Shown: one piece after another, positions 50,578 to 60,494 of the stretch | Position numbering within the stretch: position 1 is the stretch's first letter | Layout of the letters: each line of letters begins with the position of its first letter | DNA from: JBMOLL01 sp049325415 | Lineage (GTDB): Bacteria; Bacteroidota; Bacteroidia; Bacteroidales; GCA-2748055 | Assembly: GCA_049325415.1 (NCBI GenBank) | Contig: JBMOLL010000064.1 | Span: 1 to 64,000 of the forward strand | Reading direction: 5' to 3' | Length of the DNA stretch: 64,000 nt | The notes under the pieces: model-generated | Databases searched by the model: none | The model's input: only the letters and a program-made list of their open reading frames with translations | Told to the model about the DNA's origin: nothing | Program-made: the position numbers and the translations under genes

Positions 50578-52383
50578 ATGACTGCACAGGGAACGATTAC
50601 TGTCATCATTATCCTTTTAATGATCTTTGCCCTCATCCGTGAGGTCATGCGTCCCGGTTTAATTCTTTTCACGGCACTGGTTCTTTTCATTATTGCCGAT
50701 GTCCTGAGCACCGAAGAGGCCCTGGCAGGTTTCTCCAACAAGGGAATGATCACTGTGGCCATATTGTTCCTGGTAAGTGAGGGGTTTAAGCAGACAGGTG
50801 CACTTAATAAGCTGGCCGCCTTTCTTCTTCCACAGAAACGAAAACCTATTCCGCGTTTGCTGATGCAGATCATGATCCCTGTATCTGCGGTATCTGCCTT
50901 CCTGAATAACACACCGGTGGTGATCATCTTCGCCCCCATGCTGAAGAAATGGGCCGACAAATTCAGCCTGCCTTCACAAAAATTCCTCATTCCCCTATCC
51001 TATGCAACGATCCTCGGAGGTATGACGACCCTCATCGGAACCTCTACCAACCTTGTCGTTCATGGGATGATGCTGGACCGCGGGATGGAGGGTCTGAGTA
51101 TGTTTGAGCTCGGGAAGGTGGGCATTTTCGTGGCTTTTTTCGGTTTCATCTATATCAATGTCTTTGCCAACCGCCTGCTTCCGGGTGAAAAAATACCCCG
51201 GCACAGTTTTCCCAACGATACCCGCGAGTATTACTTCGACCTGATTCTTCCGGATAACAGTCCGCTGATAGGAAAAGAGCTGGAAAAGAGACACCTGCCC
51301 GGTTTAAAGGAATACACCGTGAAGACAGTGATCCGTGACGAAAAACACATCAGGATCTCAAATGCTCCATTTACGCTGGAGAAAAACGATCATCTCATCG
51401 TCGCCGGGAAATCGGAAGATGTGGGCTTTTTAACACAGGCTACCGAGGTTAAGCTCAAATGCCTGGAAAATGTTGATCCGGCCTTCCTCTCCAAGCCGCT
51501 TAAACAGGTGGAGGTGGTTATAGCACCCCGGTTCCCCGGGATCCAGTACACCGTGGGTGAATTTGATTTCTTTGGACACTACAATGCCGTGGTTATGGCC
51601 GTTCACCGTAACGGTGAAAGAATCTCCACCAACGTGGAACAACTGGAAATGAAATCAGGCGACAACCTTATCCTTCTTACCACCAGCGATTTTACCAAAT
51701 ACTGGGGAGAGTCCCGGGCTTTCTACATGTCGTCGGAAATCGGGGATATGGATTCACCGAAGGACAGGAAAAGAAGGTGGACAGCCGTGATCCTTACGCT
51801 CCTGATGATTGCCGGGGCCACTGCCGGCAAGTACCTGCCGAAGTACGGGCAGAATGAATACGACATGTTCTTTTTTGCAGCTGCCGTAATGGTGCTGATG
51901 GCGAGCCTGAAGATCTTTTCGGCAAAAAAGTACACCAAGGCCATCAACTGGGATATCCTGATAACCATTGCCTGCGCGTTCGGCCTGAGCCGGGCCCTGC
52001 AGAATTCCGGAGCGGCCGACTGGATTGCCCATTCGGCCATCAACATTTCAAAGGGTTTTGGTCCGATCGGTGTTCTCGCGGCCATTTATATCATCACGAA
52101 CATTTTTACGGAGATCATCACGAACAATGCGGCTGCGGCACTCAGCTTTCCTATTGCCCTTGCAGCTGCCACCCAGCTCGGTGTTGACCCCAAGCCTTTT
52201 TTTATCGCGATCTGTGTTGCTGCATCAGCCAGTTTCTCGACACCGATCGGATACCAGACGAACCTGATTGTGCAGAGTATCGGCAATTATAAGTTCAGTG
52301 ATTACTGGAAAATCGGTTTACCACTGAACATCATTGTGTTCGTGGTCTCCATGCTGGTTATTCCCCGTTTCTGGCCCTTCTGA
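50578..52383 (+). CDS. SLC13/DASS-type permease with two TrkA-C domains
   Basis: 601-residue inner membrane transporter. The N-terminal membrane half (about 1-200) has FLNNTPVVIIFAPMLKKWA and YATILGGMTTLIGTSTNLVV, the hairpin and Asn-rich binding motif of the SLC13/Na+:sulfate family. Two TrkA-C (RCK-C) domains follow (about 212-292 and 303-383), then the second membrane half (about 400-600) with the matching ITNNAAAALSFPIALAAAT and SASFSTPIGYQTNLIVQS. Likely cargo is sulfate or a dicarboxylate, with Na+; the TrkA-C parts suggest nucleotide or ion control. It is convergent with the gamma-glutamyltransferase gene, 9 nt apart. Confidence 0.88.
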   Translation: MTAQGTITVIIILLMIFALIREVMRPGLILFTALVLFIIADVLSTEEALAGFSNKGMITVAILFLVSEGFKQTGALNKLAAFLLPQKRKPIPRLLMQIMIPVSAVSAFLNNTPVVIIFAPMLKKWADKFSLPSQKFLIPLSYATILGGMTTLIGTSTNLVVHGMMLDRGMEGLSMFELGKVGIFVAFFGFIYINVFANRLLPGEKIPRHSFPNDTREYYFDLILPDNSPLIGKELEKRHLPGLKEYTVKTVIRDEKHIRISNAPFTLEKNDHLIVAGKSEDVGFLTQATEVKLKCLENVDPAFLSKPLKQVEVVIAPRFPGIQYTVGEFDFFGHYNAVVMAVHRNGERISTNVEQLEMKSGDNLILLTTSDFTKYWGESRAFYMSSEIGDMDSPKDRKRRWTAVILTLLMIAGATAGKYLPKYGQNEYDMFFFAAAVMVLMASLKIFSAKKYTKAINWDILITIACAFGLSRALQNSGAADWIAHSAINISKGFGPIGVLAAIYIITNIFTEIITNNAAAALSFPIALAAATQLGVDPKPFFIAICVAASASFSTPIGYQTNLIVQSIGNYKFSDYWKIGLPLNIIVFVVSMLVIPRFWPF

Positions 52384-52392
52384 TCCCCCGGA

Positions 52393-54084
52393 TCAGTAAC
52401 CTGCAGCCATACCGTCTTTGCGGGATTCAGAGGCACCGTAATAGACGCCCGTCACCGGGTCCCTCATGATAGCCTGGTATCCCCCGAAACCACCCACATC
52501 CTGCTGGATACGATGACCCTTTTTTACCAGTTCCCTTATAACTTCCGGGTCAAATCCTGATTCGAGATATAGAATCCCTCCGTCTTCCATTTTTTCACCT
52601 GTCGGCTCTGAGGATCCTTCATGCCTTATCCTGGGCGCATCTCCCGCTTCCTGAAGGTTCATCCCGAAATCCACCAGGTTGATGACTATCTGGGCATGTC
52701 CCTGGGGCTGCATGGCACCGCCCATCACGCCGAAAGAGATAAGCGGCTGGCCATCTTTAGTTATGAAGGCAGGAATGATGGTATGGAAAGGCCGCTTCCC
52801 GGGTTCATATACATTCGGATGGCCTTTTTCCAGGGTAAAAAGCTCTCCCCGGTCCTGCAGGATGAAGCCCAGGCCATCGGGGCACATCCCCGAGCCCATG
52901 CCCCGGTAATTGCTCTGGATCAGGGATACCATATTGCCTTCCTCATCGGCAACCGTCATATAAATGGTATTCCCCTGTTCTAGTTTTCCTGCATCATAGC
53001 GCCGCGCTGCCCGGGAGGGGTTGATCAGTTCCCGGCGGCTGGCAGCATATTCCACGGAAAGTAACTGTTCGACAGGGATATCGGAAAAGTCCGGGTCAGC
53101 ATAGTACCGTGCCCGGTCTTCAAAAGCCAGTTTCTTGGCTTCGGTGAAGAGGTGAATGTATTCCTCGCTGCCAAACCCCATTGCAGCAATATCATAGCCC
53201 TCAAGGATATTCAGGATCTGAAGGGCGGCAATGCCCTGACCGTTTGGCGGAAGTTCCCACACGTCATAGCCGCGGTATGAGACCGATACCGGTTCAACCC
53301 ATTCGGAATGATGTGAGGCCAGATCTTCATAGGAAAGAAAACCGCCCTGTTCTTTCATAAATGCGTCAATCCTGCGGGCGATCTCCCCTTTATAAAAAGC
53401 GTCTCTTCCTTTCCGGGCTATCAGTTCGAGCGTGTTTGCCAGCAGGGGATTTTTGAAGATCTCGCCTTTGGCCGGAGCCTTTCCTCCTGGCATATACACC
53501 TCTTCGATATTGGGGTAGCGCTTTAAAAAAGCTGAATTGCCCTTCCAGTAATAGGCAATCAGTTCGGTAACAGGGAACCCTTCCCGGGCATAGCCAATGG
53601 CCGGTTTCAGCAATTCTTCCATAGGCATGCTTCCAAAACGGCGGTTCAGTTCAAACCAGCCGTCAACACAACCCGGAACAGAAACTGAAAGCGGGCCGTA
53701 GGCGGGAACAGAGCTGTATCCGTTTTCAATAAAATACTCATAGGTGAGACCACGAGGGGACCTGCCGCTTCCATTCAGGCCATAGAGCTTTTTGCTTTTT
53801 GCATCCCAGACGATGGCAAAGATATCGCCTCCGATTCCGTTTCCGGTGGGTTCGGTTAATCCGAGGACAGCATTTGCGGCGATGGCTGCATCAATGGCAT
53901 TTCCTCCCTTTTTCAGTATATCGATGGCGGTCTGGGTTGCCAGCGGCTGACTGGTACAGGCCATCCCGTGCATGGCAAGCACTTCGGAACGGGTGGCAAA
54001 GGCTTTTCCCGTGATCCGGTCCTGGGCGGTCAAGCTGGTCAGAACCGAAATGCTCAGAAGGAATAACAGGGCGAATTGTTTCAT
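52393..54084 (-). CDS. Gamma-glutamyltransferase family N-terminal nucleophile hydrolase
   Basis: 563 residues, exported (MKQFALLFLLSISVLTSLTA). ATG 54084 is chosen for the signal peptide. The precursor has GMACTSQPLATQTAIDILKKGGNAIDAA at the start (quoted here in parts: ACTSQPLATQTA, GGNAIDAAIA), PGCVDGWFELNRRFGSM, and the autocleavage site before Thr in QGNTIYMTVADEEGNMVSL, followed by GMGSGMCPDGLGFILQDRG and GVMGGAMQPQGH. It splits gamma-glutamyl bonds, as in glutathione, in the periplasm. The GMGSGMCPDGLGF variant is nearer to the GGT-like/cephalosporin acylase branch, so the physiological substrate is uncertain. Confidence 0.9.
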   Translation of the reverse strand: MKQFALLFLLSISVLTSLTAQDRITGKAFATRSEVLAMHGMACTSQPLATQTAIDILKKGGNAIDAAIAANAVLGLTEPTGNGIGGDIFAIVWDAKSKKLYGLNGSGRSPRGLTYEYFIENGYSSVPAYGPLSVSVPGCVDGWFELNRRFGSMPMEELLKPAIGYAREGFPVTELIAYYWKGNSAFLKRYPNIEEVYMPGGKAPAKGEIFKNPLLANTLELIARKGRDAFYKGEIARRIDAFMKEQGGFLSYEDLASHHSEWVEPVSVSYRGYDVWELPPNGQGIAALQILNILEGYDIAAMGFGSEEYIHLFTEAKKLAFEDRARYYADPDFSDIPVEQLLSVEYAASRRELINPSRAARRYDAGKLEQGNTIYMTVADEEGNMVSLIQSNYRGMGSGMCPDGLGFILQDRGELFTLEKGHPNVYEPGKRPFHTIIPAFITKDGQPLISFGVMGGAMQPQGHAQIVINLVDFGMNLQEAGDAPRIRHEGSSEPTGEKMEDGGILYLESGFDPEVIRELVKKGHRIQQDVGGFGGYQAIMRDPVTGVYYGASESRKDGMAAGY

Positions 54085-54178
54085 CTGGAATTGATTTAAA
54101 TTAGCCATACGTATCTGCTTCAGTTTTGGCTGAAGCAGATGGATCAGATGCCGGGTAAAAGGGGATTCAGCCGGCTGG

Positions 54179-55642
54179 TTATTTTTGCTCAGCAAGTTTA
54201 TAAACCCTCACCCAGTCGATCTCCATGGATGACGGAAGGCCCGCATCGGATGCTCCCTCTTTGAGATTGGCACTGAAGGACAGGTACATCTCGTCTTCCG
54301 GAACACCCTGGGTCTGGACTTTAAAGACTTTGTCGTTGATCTTCCAGACCAGTTTACCGGGAGACCATTCAAGGGTATAGATAAAGAAATCCGAAGTGTA
54401 TTTTGAAGCGCCGGCTGTTGTGCTCGACTTCATGGGAGAAGCCGGGGAATTTCCGGCCCAGAAAAGATCGGCTGCCAGCTTGCCTTTCTCAAGCCTTGCA
54501 ACATTAATATGAGGATTCGGGGTTTCGGATACCATCCAGAACGCCTGTGAAACGGAAGAGGGGGCAAATTTGATCTTTGCCTTGAAAATCCCGTATTTCT
54601 GACGGAAACTTTTCCCGGTGCTTATCAGGGCGGAAGTATACGAAAACTTCTCTGTCGTAAAAGCCGTATCAGGTCTCCATATAAGACCTTCGGCCTCTTC
54701 CTTGCGTGTGATCAGACGGATTTTATTATCGTAAAACTCCACATTCTTCCCTTCGGTAATGAGACTTAGATCATCATGCAGGGCATAGGAGCTGTTGATG
54801 ATTTTATCGCCCCAGTAATACCGGGTCATCCAGTTCTCGGAGTCCAGCCGGCCAGATGTAAAATTCTCCTCAAAGGACAGTTCCCATTTTCTGATCTCCC
54901 TGAAAGGATCCTTTTTCTTCATCTCAAAGTACCATTTGAGCTTCTCCGAATTCTTCAGAGTAAGATATTCCTGTTCGGTCTTATACTCGTCCGCCTGCTC
55001 ATATTTCTTTTTCGGAGGCAGCAGGAGATAAGCTTTACGACTTGAAAAGGTTTCGGTGGCGATTTCCTTTTCCAGGTTCTGGTATTCTTTCAGCAGATCG
55101 GAGTTTTCGGTCTGCAGGAAAAGCCGGTAAGCCGGCGACTGTTCGAATTTAAAGTGGTTCTTGAAACGAGATGATTTTTGCATCGACAGGAAGTCCTTTT
55201 CTTTTACTGCCTCAGCGGTATTCCTGAACTCCTTCGGCGGAAGGGACGTTTTCTTTTCCCTGAATGCTTCAGATTTCAGGAAATTCTCCAGTTCATGGTA
55301 ATTTTCAAGCTCTTTTGAGCCGGCAAACTGTTTGTAATCAGCAAGTTTCTGAGATTTCAGCAGACTGAAATAATTCTTTATCTCCTTTGATTTTCCAAGC
55401 TGCCTGAAACGCTCTTCTTTTCCGGCTTCCGGTGAACCTTTAAAAGATTCCTCCATGATTCTCTTCCTGCGTGCCGCAAAATCAGAGGAATTTACTTCCT
55501 TATCCAGTTCCTGATAACGAGCGAACTCCCCGGAGCTCTCATATTCAAGGAACAATTTGAAATCGGCTCTCAGTTTATCGTCAGCAGATTCAACTTTTTG
55601 CGTATTGGGAACTAATCCCAGCATAAATCCAAGACTTGCCAT
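54179..55642 (-). CDS. GH16-like protein without catalytic residues, with N-terminal ~70-residue repeats
   Basis: 487 residues. The C-terminal part (about 255-485) has the GH16 concanavalin-like fold pattern: WELSFEENFTSGRLDSENW, YGIFKAKIKFAPSSVSQAFW, FFIYTLEWSPGKLVWKIND and MEIDWVRVYKL. The catalytic ExDxxE motif is missing: at its place stands HINVARLE (H378, N380), so the nucleophile Glu is His and the middle Asp is Asn. Residues ~25-255 hold 3.5 copies of a repeat, at about 25-62, 77-134, 148-207 and 222-255, with the pattern L-x-x-S-x-x-x-K-x-Y-F and Y-x-x-L-E near the end. There is no signal peptide (MASLGFMLGLVPNTQKVESA), so it may be cytoplasmic. Function unknown; a carbohydrate-binding scaffold is possible. 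Confidence 0.75.
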   Translation of the reverse strand: MASLGFMLGLVPNTQKVESADDKLRADFKLFLEYESSGEFARYQELDKEVNSSDFAARRKRIMEESFKGSPEAGKEERFRQLGKSKEIKNYFSLLKSQKLADYKQFAGSKELENYHELENFLKSEAFREKKTSLPPKEFRNTAEAVKEKDFLSMQKSSRFKNHFKFEQSPAYRLFLQTENSDLLKEYQNLEKEIATETFSSRKAYLLLPPKKKYEQADEYKTEQEYLTLKNSEKLKWYFEMKKKDPFREIRKWELSFEENFTSGRLDSENWMTRYYWGDKIINSSYALHDDLSLITEGKNVEFYDNKIRLITRKEEAEGLIWRPDTAFTTEKFSYTSALISTGKSFRQKYGIFKAKIKFAPSSVSQAFWMVSETPNPHINVARLEKGKLAADLFWAGNSPASPMKSSTTAGASKYTSDFFIYTLEWSPGKLVWKINDKVFKVQTQGVPEDEMYLSFSANLKEGASDAGLPSSMEIDWVRVYKLAEQK

Positions 55643-55693
55643 ATGTACAGTTTGTTTTCAGTACAAGTTTATATCACGCTCAATATCAGGGCT

Positions 55694-55721
55694 GTCAACA
55701 GTAAAAATGCTTACTGTTAAC
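55694..55721 (-). promoter_or_regulatory. Leader hairpin 2 of the GH16-like gene
   Basis: AACAGTAA / TTACTGTT (plus strand) with a 6-nt loop, extended by two further pairs past one mismatch. It lies in the predicted 5' leader, 52 nt before the ATG. Confidence 0.5.
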
Positions 55722-55740
55722 AAGCGGTTTTCAGTCAGTA

Positions 55741-55759
55741 CTGTCAGCACATCTGACAG
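55741..55759 (-). promoter_or_regulatory. Leader hairpin 1 of the GH16-like gene
   Basis: CTGTCAG-CACAT-CTGACAG is a perfect 7-bp inverted repeat, just downstream of the predicted start point. As DNA it could instead be an operator. Confidence 0.5.
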
Positions 55760-55772
55760 CAAAACAGATGAA

Positions 55773-55804
55773 TAAAGATAAAAAAAATTGAAATAGTTAC
55801 ACAA
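55773..55804 (-). promoter_or_regulatory. Promoter of the GH16-like gene
   Basis: Minus strand: TTG (55804-55802), 21-nt spacer, TATCTTTA (55780-55773, one mismatch to TAnnTTTG). The start point would be near 55766, which leaves a structured leader of about 125 nt. Confidence 0.5.
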
Positions 55805-55832
55805 CCGGCCGTCAAAACCTTCGAACAGTCTG

Positions 55833-55861
55833 AAAAAACCCGCCCGGACAATTACCGGGCG
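55833..55861 (-). terminator. Intrinsic terminator of the barrel-protein gene
   Basis: Minus strand: GCCCGG-TAATTGT-CCGGGC followed by GGG and six T residues (55838-55833), starting 29 nt after the stop codon at 55889. Confidence 0.8.
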
Positions 55862-55888
55862 CTTTCGTGACGAGCGGTATTTCATGGA

Positions 55889-56479
55889 TTAATACCATGC
55901 TCCGACCCTCCGGGCCCGGAAATAGTACACCGCCTGGACGGAAATGATCACCTGTTTATAGAAAATATCGTTGTTTAGTGACCTGGACATGGTATATTTC
56001 CCATTGACATTAAAATCAAACGAAGCGCTCATCCGCATCTCCAGCCCGAGGCCCGCATTACCCCCAATTGCCATATCCGACAGGTCGGTGAGGGTCTCGT
56101 TCCCGGTAATGACGATGGGTTCAAAATCTGAAATCAGCCAGGTGAAGTTTGCTCCGGCAAAGCCGATGACTTTAAGGGTTTTTTCCCTGTATATCTGAAA
56201 CTGTCCGTCAAGATCGCCCTGAAACATATAGTTTTTAAGGATCATATACCCGTTCGAGATCCTGTAACGGTTATAGGCTGCAACGGAAGGAACCAGGTAA
56301 AACTCGCCTCTTTTATCGAGCCTTAGCCAGGTTTTCGCCAGAAAACCCGGATTGCCCGTTTTCTGGGTATTAAACATAAGCCCCGTGGAAAAATCCAAGC
56401 CGAGTCCGATACGGTCAGGCTGGGCCAGAAGGGTCTGGGTGAAGACGACAAGAAAAATTACCGTCAAAAATTTTTTCAT
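55889..56479 (-). CDS. Outer membrane beta-barrel protein
   Basis: 196 residues with start ATG 56479 (MKKFLTVIFLVVFTQTLLAQ, signal peptide). The 59 codons open upstream have no signal and low hydrophobicity, and are rejected. The mature chain is a run of amphipathic strands (RIGLGLDFSTGLMF, NAGLGLEMRMSASFDFNV) ending VYYFRARRVGAWY, with the C-terminal aromatic typical of barrels. The length suits eight strands. Function unknown; similar in kind to the protein at 31244, but I see no clear relation between the two. Confidence 0.7.
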   Translation of the reverse strand: MKKFLTVIFLVVFTQTLLAQPDRIGLGLDFSTGLMFNTQKTGNPGFLAKTWLRLDKRGEFYLVPSVAAYNRYRISNGYMILKNYMFQGDLDGQFQIYREKTLKVIGFAGANFTWLISDFEPIVITGNETLTDLSDMAIGGNAGLGLEMRMSASFDFNVNGKYTMSRSLNNDIFYKQVIISVQAVYYFRARRVGAWY

Positions 56480-56715
56480 CCTGGGTCGTTTTTCCTCAGT
56501 GCCGGAAGAGACAGAAACGCGGTTCCGGCCTGTGCTCGATTTACACAAAAATACAAAATCTTCCGGGGAATAATCATTTGCCGGAGAAGAATGCGGGATA
56601 GGGGAATACCTGAGGTGGGCCGGGGCCTGAAACAGGTTGGTTTCACAGATGTACATCCGGAGGAAAATTTTATGCTAATTCTTTACTTTGGGATGATGTT
56701 AAAGCCAAAAAAAAC

Positions 56716-56723
56716 TAAATTTG
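56716..56723 (+). promoter_or_regulatory. -7 element upstream of atpD
   Basis: TAAATTTG, an exact TAnnTTTG match 43 nt before the ATG; a TTTG at 56687-56690 is 25 nt upstream, a little long. Confidence 0.5.
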
Positions 56724-56748
56724 TTGTTCTATTGATTTAACAGTTTGA

Positions 56749-58278
<1,530 letters not shown>

Positions 58279-58286
58279 TATTACAG

Positions 58287-58320
58287 AGCCTGTCCCGGAA
58301 AAGCCGGGACAGGCTTTTTT
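58287..58320 (+). terminator. Intrinsic terminator between atpD and atpC
   Basis: AGCCTGTCCCGG / CCGGGACAGGCT, a perfect 12-bp stem with a 5-nt loop (58299-58303), followed directly by a six-T run. It begins 9 nt after the atpD stop codon and ends 19 nt before the atpC ATG. It should lower epsilon expression relative to beta. Confidence 0.85.
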
Positions 58321-58338
58321 ACCTAAAGAATTCAGGAA

Positions 58339-58584
58339 ATGACACTGGAAATTATATCACCCGATTCCAGCCTTTTTACAGGGGAAGTGTCCCTCGTACA
58401 GGTACCCGGATCAAAAGGCTCGTTTGAGATCCTGAAGAACCATGCTCCGATTATCTCGACCCTGTCTGCAGGAAAGATTAAAATCGTCGATCCGCAGGGA
58501 AAGATTACTTATTTTGAGATCGATGGAGGCGTGATTGAATCCAAAGGCGATAAAATCATTGTTCTGGCAGAAAGATCCCGCTGA
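58339..58584 (+). CDS. atpC: F1 ATP synthase subunit epsilon, short form
   Basis: 81 residues, against about 135 in E. coli: only the N-terminal beta-sandwich is present (LEIISPDSSLFTGEVSLVQV, GSFEILKNHAPIISTLSAGK, ITYFEIDGGVIESKGDKIIV) and the C-terminal helical domain that inhibits ATP hydrolysis is absent. Short epsilon subunits are usual in this phylum. It follows atpD across a terminator (58287-58320), and the GT9 gene follows 73 nt later. Confidence 0.93.
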   Translation: MTLEIISPDSSLFTGEVSLVQVPGSKGSFEILKNHAPIISTLSAGKIKIVDPQGKITYFEIDGGVIESKGDKIIVLAERSR

Positions 58585-58657
58585 TGTGCGCCCGGCTTCT
58601 TCCTGTTGTTCCCTGTTCGCTTCCGGCAGAACTTCCTGAATGGCATAACCGGCTCCC

Positions 58658-59638
58658 ATGACCATCAGATTCCTGATAATCCGTTTCAGCTCCATCGGAG
58701 ATATAGTTCTGACCACCCCCGTTATCCGCCATCTGAAAAAACAGGTGGAGGGCGCCGAAATTCATTATCTGACGAAAGAGAGGTATGAGCCTTTACTGAA
58801 AGCAAATCCATACATCGACAGGCTATGGCTCCTCAAAGGGTCCTTAAAGGATCTGCTGCAGGAAATGAAGGGGACCAGCTTTGATTATGTCATTGACCTT
58901 CACAACAATCTTCGCACCGCGTTCATTAAGAACGCTCTGCACCGAATCAGTTTTGAGGTAAACAAACTGAATTTCCGGAAGTGGTTGCTGGTCCGGACAG
59001 GGATTAACCGTCTTCCCGATCGCCATATTGTCGACCGTTATTTGGATACAATCCGCTTATTTGATATCCTTGACGATCAGCAGGGTCTCGATTATTTCAT
59101 TCCGGAAGAAGATGAAATTGCGCTGTCATCACTTCCTGAGCCATTTAACGGGGGGTATATCATTCTTGTGGCGGGAGCCATGCATCAGACCAAGAAAATT
59201 CCCCTGCCGCAGATGGTCTCGCTGTGCCGGAAACTGGAAAAACCCGTCATTATCATCGGCGGGCCGGAAGATAAAGTCACCGGAGAGGAAATAGTTAAGG
59301 CAATTCCCGGGGCCCCGGTCTTTAATGGTTGTGGCAAGTTTTCCATTAACCAGTCGGCTTCCCTGATCCGCCAGGCGCTCCTGGTGATTTCTCCCGATAC
59401 CGGGATGATGCATATTGCTGCTGCATTTGGAAAAAGGATCCTGTCGGTCTGGGGTAATACAGTGCCGGCCTTTGGCATGAGCCCTTTCCGCCCGGGTGAA
59501 GGCTCCAGGATTTTCGAAGTGGAGGGCCTTCGGTGCCGTCCATGCTCAAAGATCGGATATGCCCGTTGTCCGAAAAAACACTTCCATTGTATGCTGCTCC
59601 AGGACCTGGACGGGATAGTCCGTGAAGCCAACCGTTAA
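58658..59638 (+). CDS. Glycosyltransferase family 9 (heptosyltransferase-like)
   Basis: 326 residues, GT-B fold. Family motifs: IIRFSSIGDIVLTTPVIRHL at the start, DYVIDLHNNLRTAFI, and in the C-terminal half VVAGAMHQTKKIPL-type (read as VAGAMHQTKKIPLPQ) and VISPDTGMMHIAAAFGK, followed by WGNTVPAFGMSPF. It would add heptose or a related sugar to LPS core in the cytoplasmic membrane zone. A late cysteine group (CRPCSKIGYARCPKKHFHC) could bind a metal. No other LPS genes are adjacent; it is convergent with the TonB-like gene. Confidence 0.9.
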   Translation: MTIRFLIIRFSSIGDIVLTTPVIRHLKKQVEGAEIHYLTKERYEPLLKANPYIDRLWLLKGSLKDLLQEMKGTSFDYVIDLHNNLRTAFIKNALHRISFEVNKLNFRKWLLVRTGINRLPDRHIVDRYLDTIRLFDILDDQQGLDYFIPEEDEIALSSLPEPFNGGYIILVAGAMHQTKKIPLPQMVSLCRKLEKPVIIIGGPEDKVTGEEIVKAIPGAPVFNGCGKFSINQSASLIRQALLVISPDTGMMHIAAAFGKRILSVWGNTVPAFGMSPFRPGEGSRIFEVEGLRCRPCSKIGYARCPKKHFHCMLLQDLDGIVREANR

Positions 59639-59645
59639 GTCTGCT

Positions 59646-60413
59646 CTACTGTGAAATAAAAGTATAGGTAATAACAGCCCGGTGTTTTTCCGGGGCTGTC
59701 ATATCGGGCCGGAAACGCGAGTTCAGGGCAGCTCCCAGGGCTGCCTGGTGAAAACAGTCGGTTCCGGCATCTGCACTGACCGACAGCACATTGGCAGCGG
59801 AAACATAGCCGGAGCGGTCGACCGTTACGGCCACTTTAACGAGAGCACCGCCTTCACAGCGGTAAACCGGGATCTCGAGGGATATTTTTCCCCGGTTAAG
59901 CGGAGCCTCCGAAAATTCGTAGGTAATCGTAGTTGGCCCTTTAAATTCCTTCTGTTCCTTTTCGGGCTCCTGCGCCGATTCGGGTTCTACCCACTCATCA
60001 CGGTTCAGGATCTCATTCTGTCTTTCACGTTCCTGCAGGTATGCATCATCACGCTGAGCTTCCAGTTCATTTTTCACTTCGTTTACATAGTCATCTGTCG
60101 ATATCTTTTCCTGGAACTCTTCAGCTTTTGCGGTATTTACAGCCTGATTGCTGGCCCTTTCCCTGGCCCGGTAAACCTGCTCCAGCCAGTCGGCCGGCAG
60201 GGCGACTTCCTGTACTTCGGGCTCGGTTAATTCTTCATGGGTAAAATCCAGCATTACCCCCAGCTCCTTATCCTCTTTTAATCCGCTCACCTTAACAAAC
60301 ATCAGAACAATAAAAACCAGCAGGTGAACAATGATAGTATAGAGAATGGAAACCAGGTGTTCCTTCAGGTATTCCCTGACTGTTTTCCGCTTGCTGAACA
60401 ATGGGTTTTCCAT
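59646..60413 (-). CDS. TonB-like energy transducer
   Basis: 255 residues. Start ATG 60413 (MENPLFSKRKTVREYLKEHL). One membrane helix near the N-terminus (about 21-43), a charged glutamate-rich linker (about 75-170, including a coiled coil such as LEAQRDDAYLQERERQNEIL), and a TonB-type C-terminal domain (about 175-255) with ALVKVAVTVDRSGYVSAANV, FHQAALGAALNSRFRPDMTA and the final strand VITYTF. No proline-rich spacer is seen, unlike classical TonB. ExbB/ExbD are not in the window. Confidence 0.82.
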   Translation of the reverse strand: MENPLFSKRKTVREYLKEHLVSILYTIIVHLLVFIVLMFVKVSGLKEDKELGVMLDFTHEELTEPEVQEVALPADWLEQVYRARERASNQAVNTAKAEEFQEKISTDDYVNEVKNELEAQRDDAYLQERERQNEILNRDEWVEPESAQEPEKEQKEFKGPTTITYEFSEAPLNRGKISLEIPVYRCEGGALVKVAVTVDRSGYVSAANVLSVSADAGTDCFHQAALGAALNSRFRPDMTAPEKHRAVITYTFISQ

Positions 60414-60494
60414 GAACTTAAAATTGCTACAAAAATACAATCTTCCCCGGATTGATGAAATTTCATATTTTTAGACTGTAAAAAAGTTTCCCCG

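Noticed and set aside
55658..55885. Leftward 75-codon frame
   Set aside because: It runs over the promoter, terminator and hairpins of the intergenic region and shows no protein features.
59672..59702. Hairpin near the stop of the TonB-like gene
   Set aside because: The inverted repeat lies inside the coding end and has no T-run, so it was not called a terminator.
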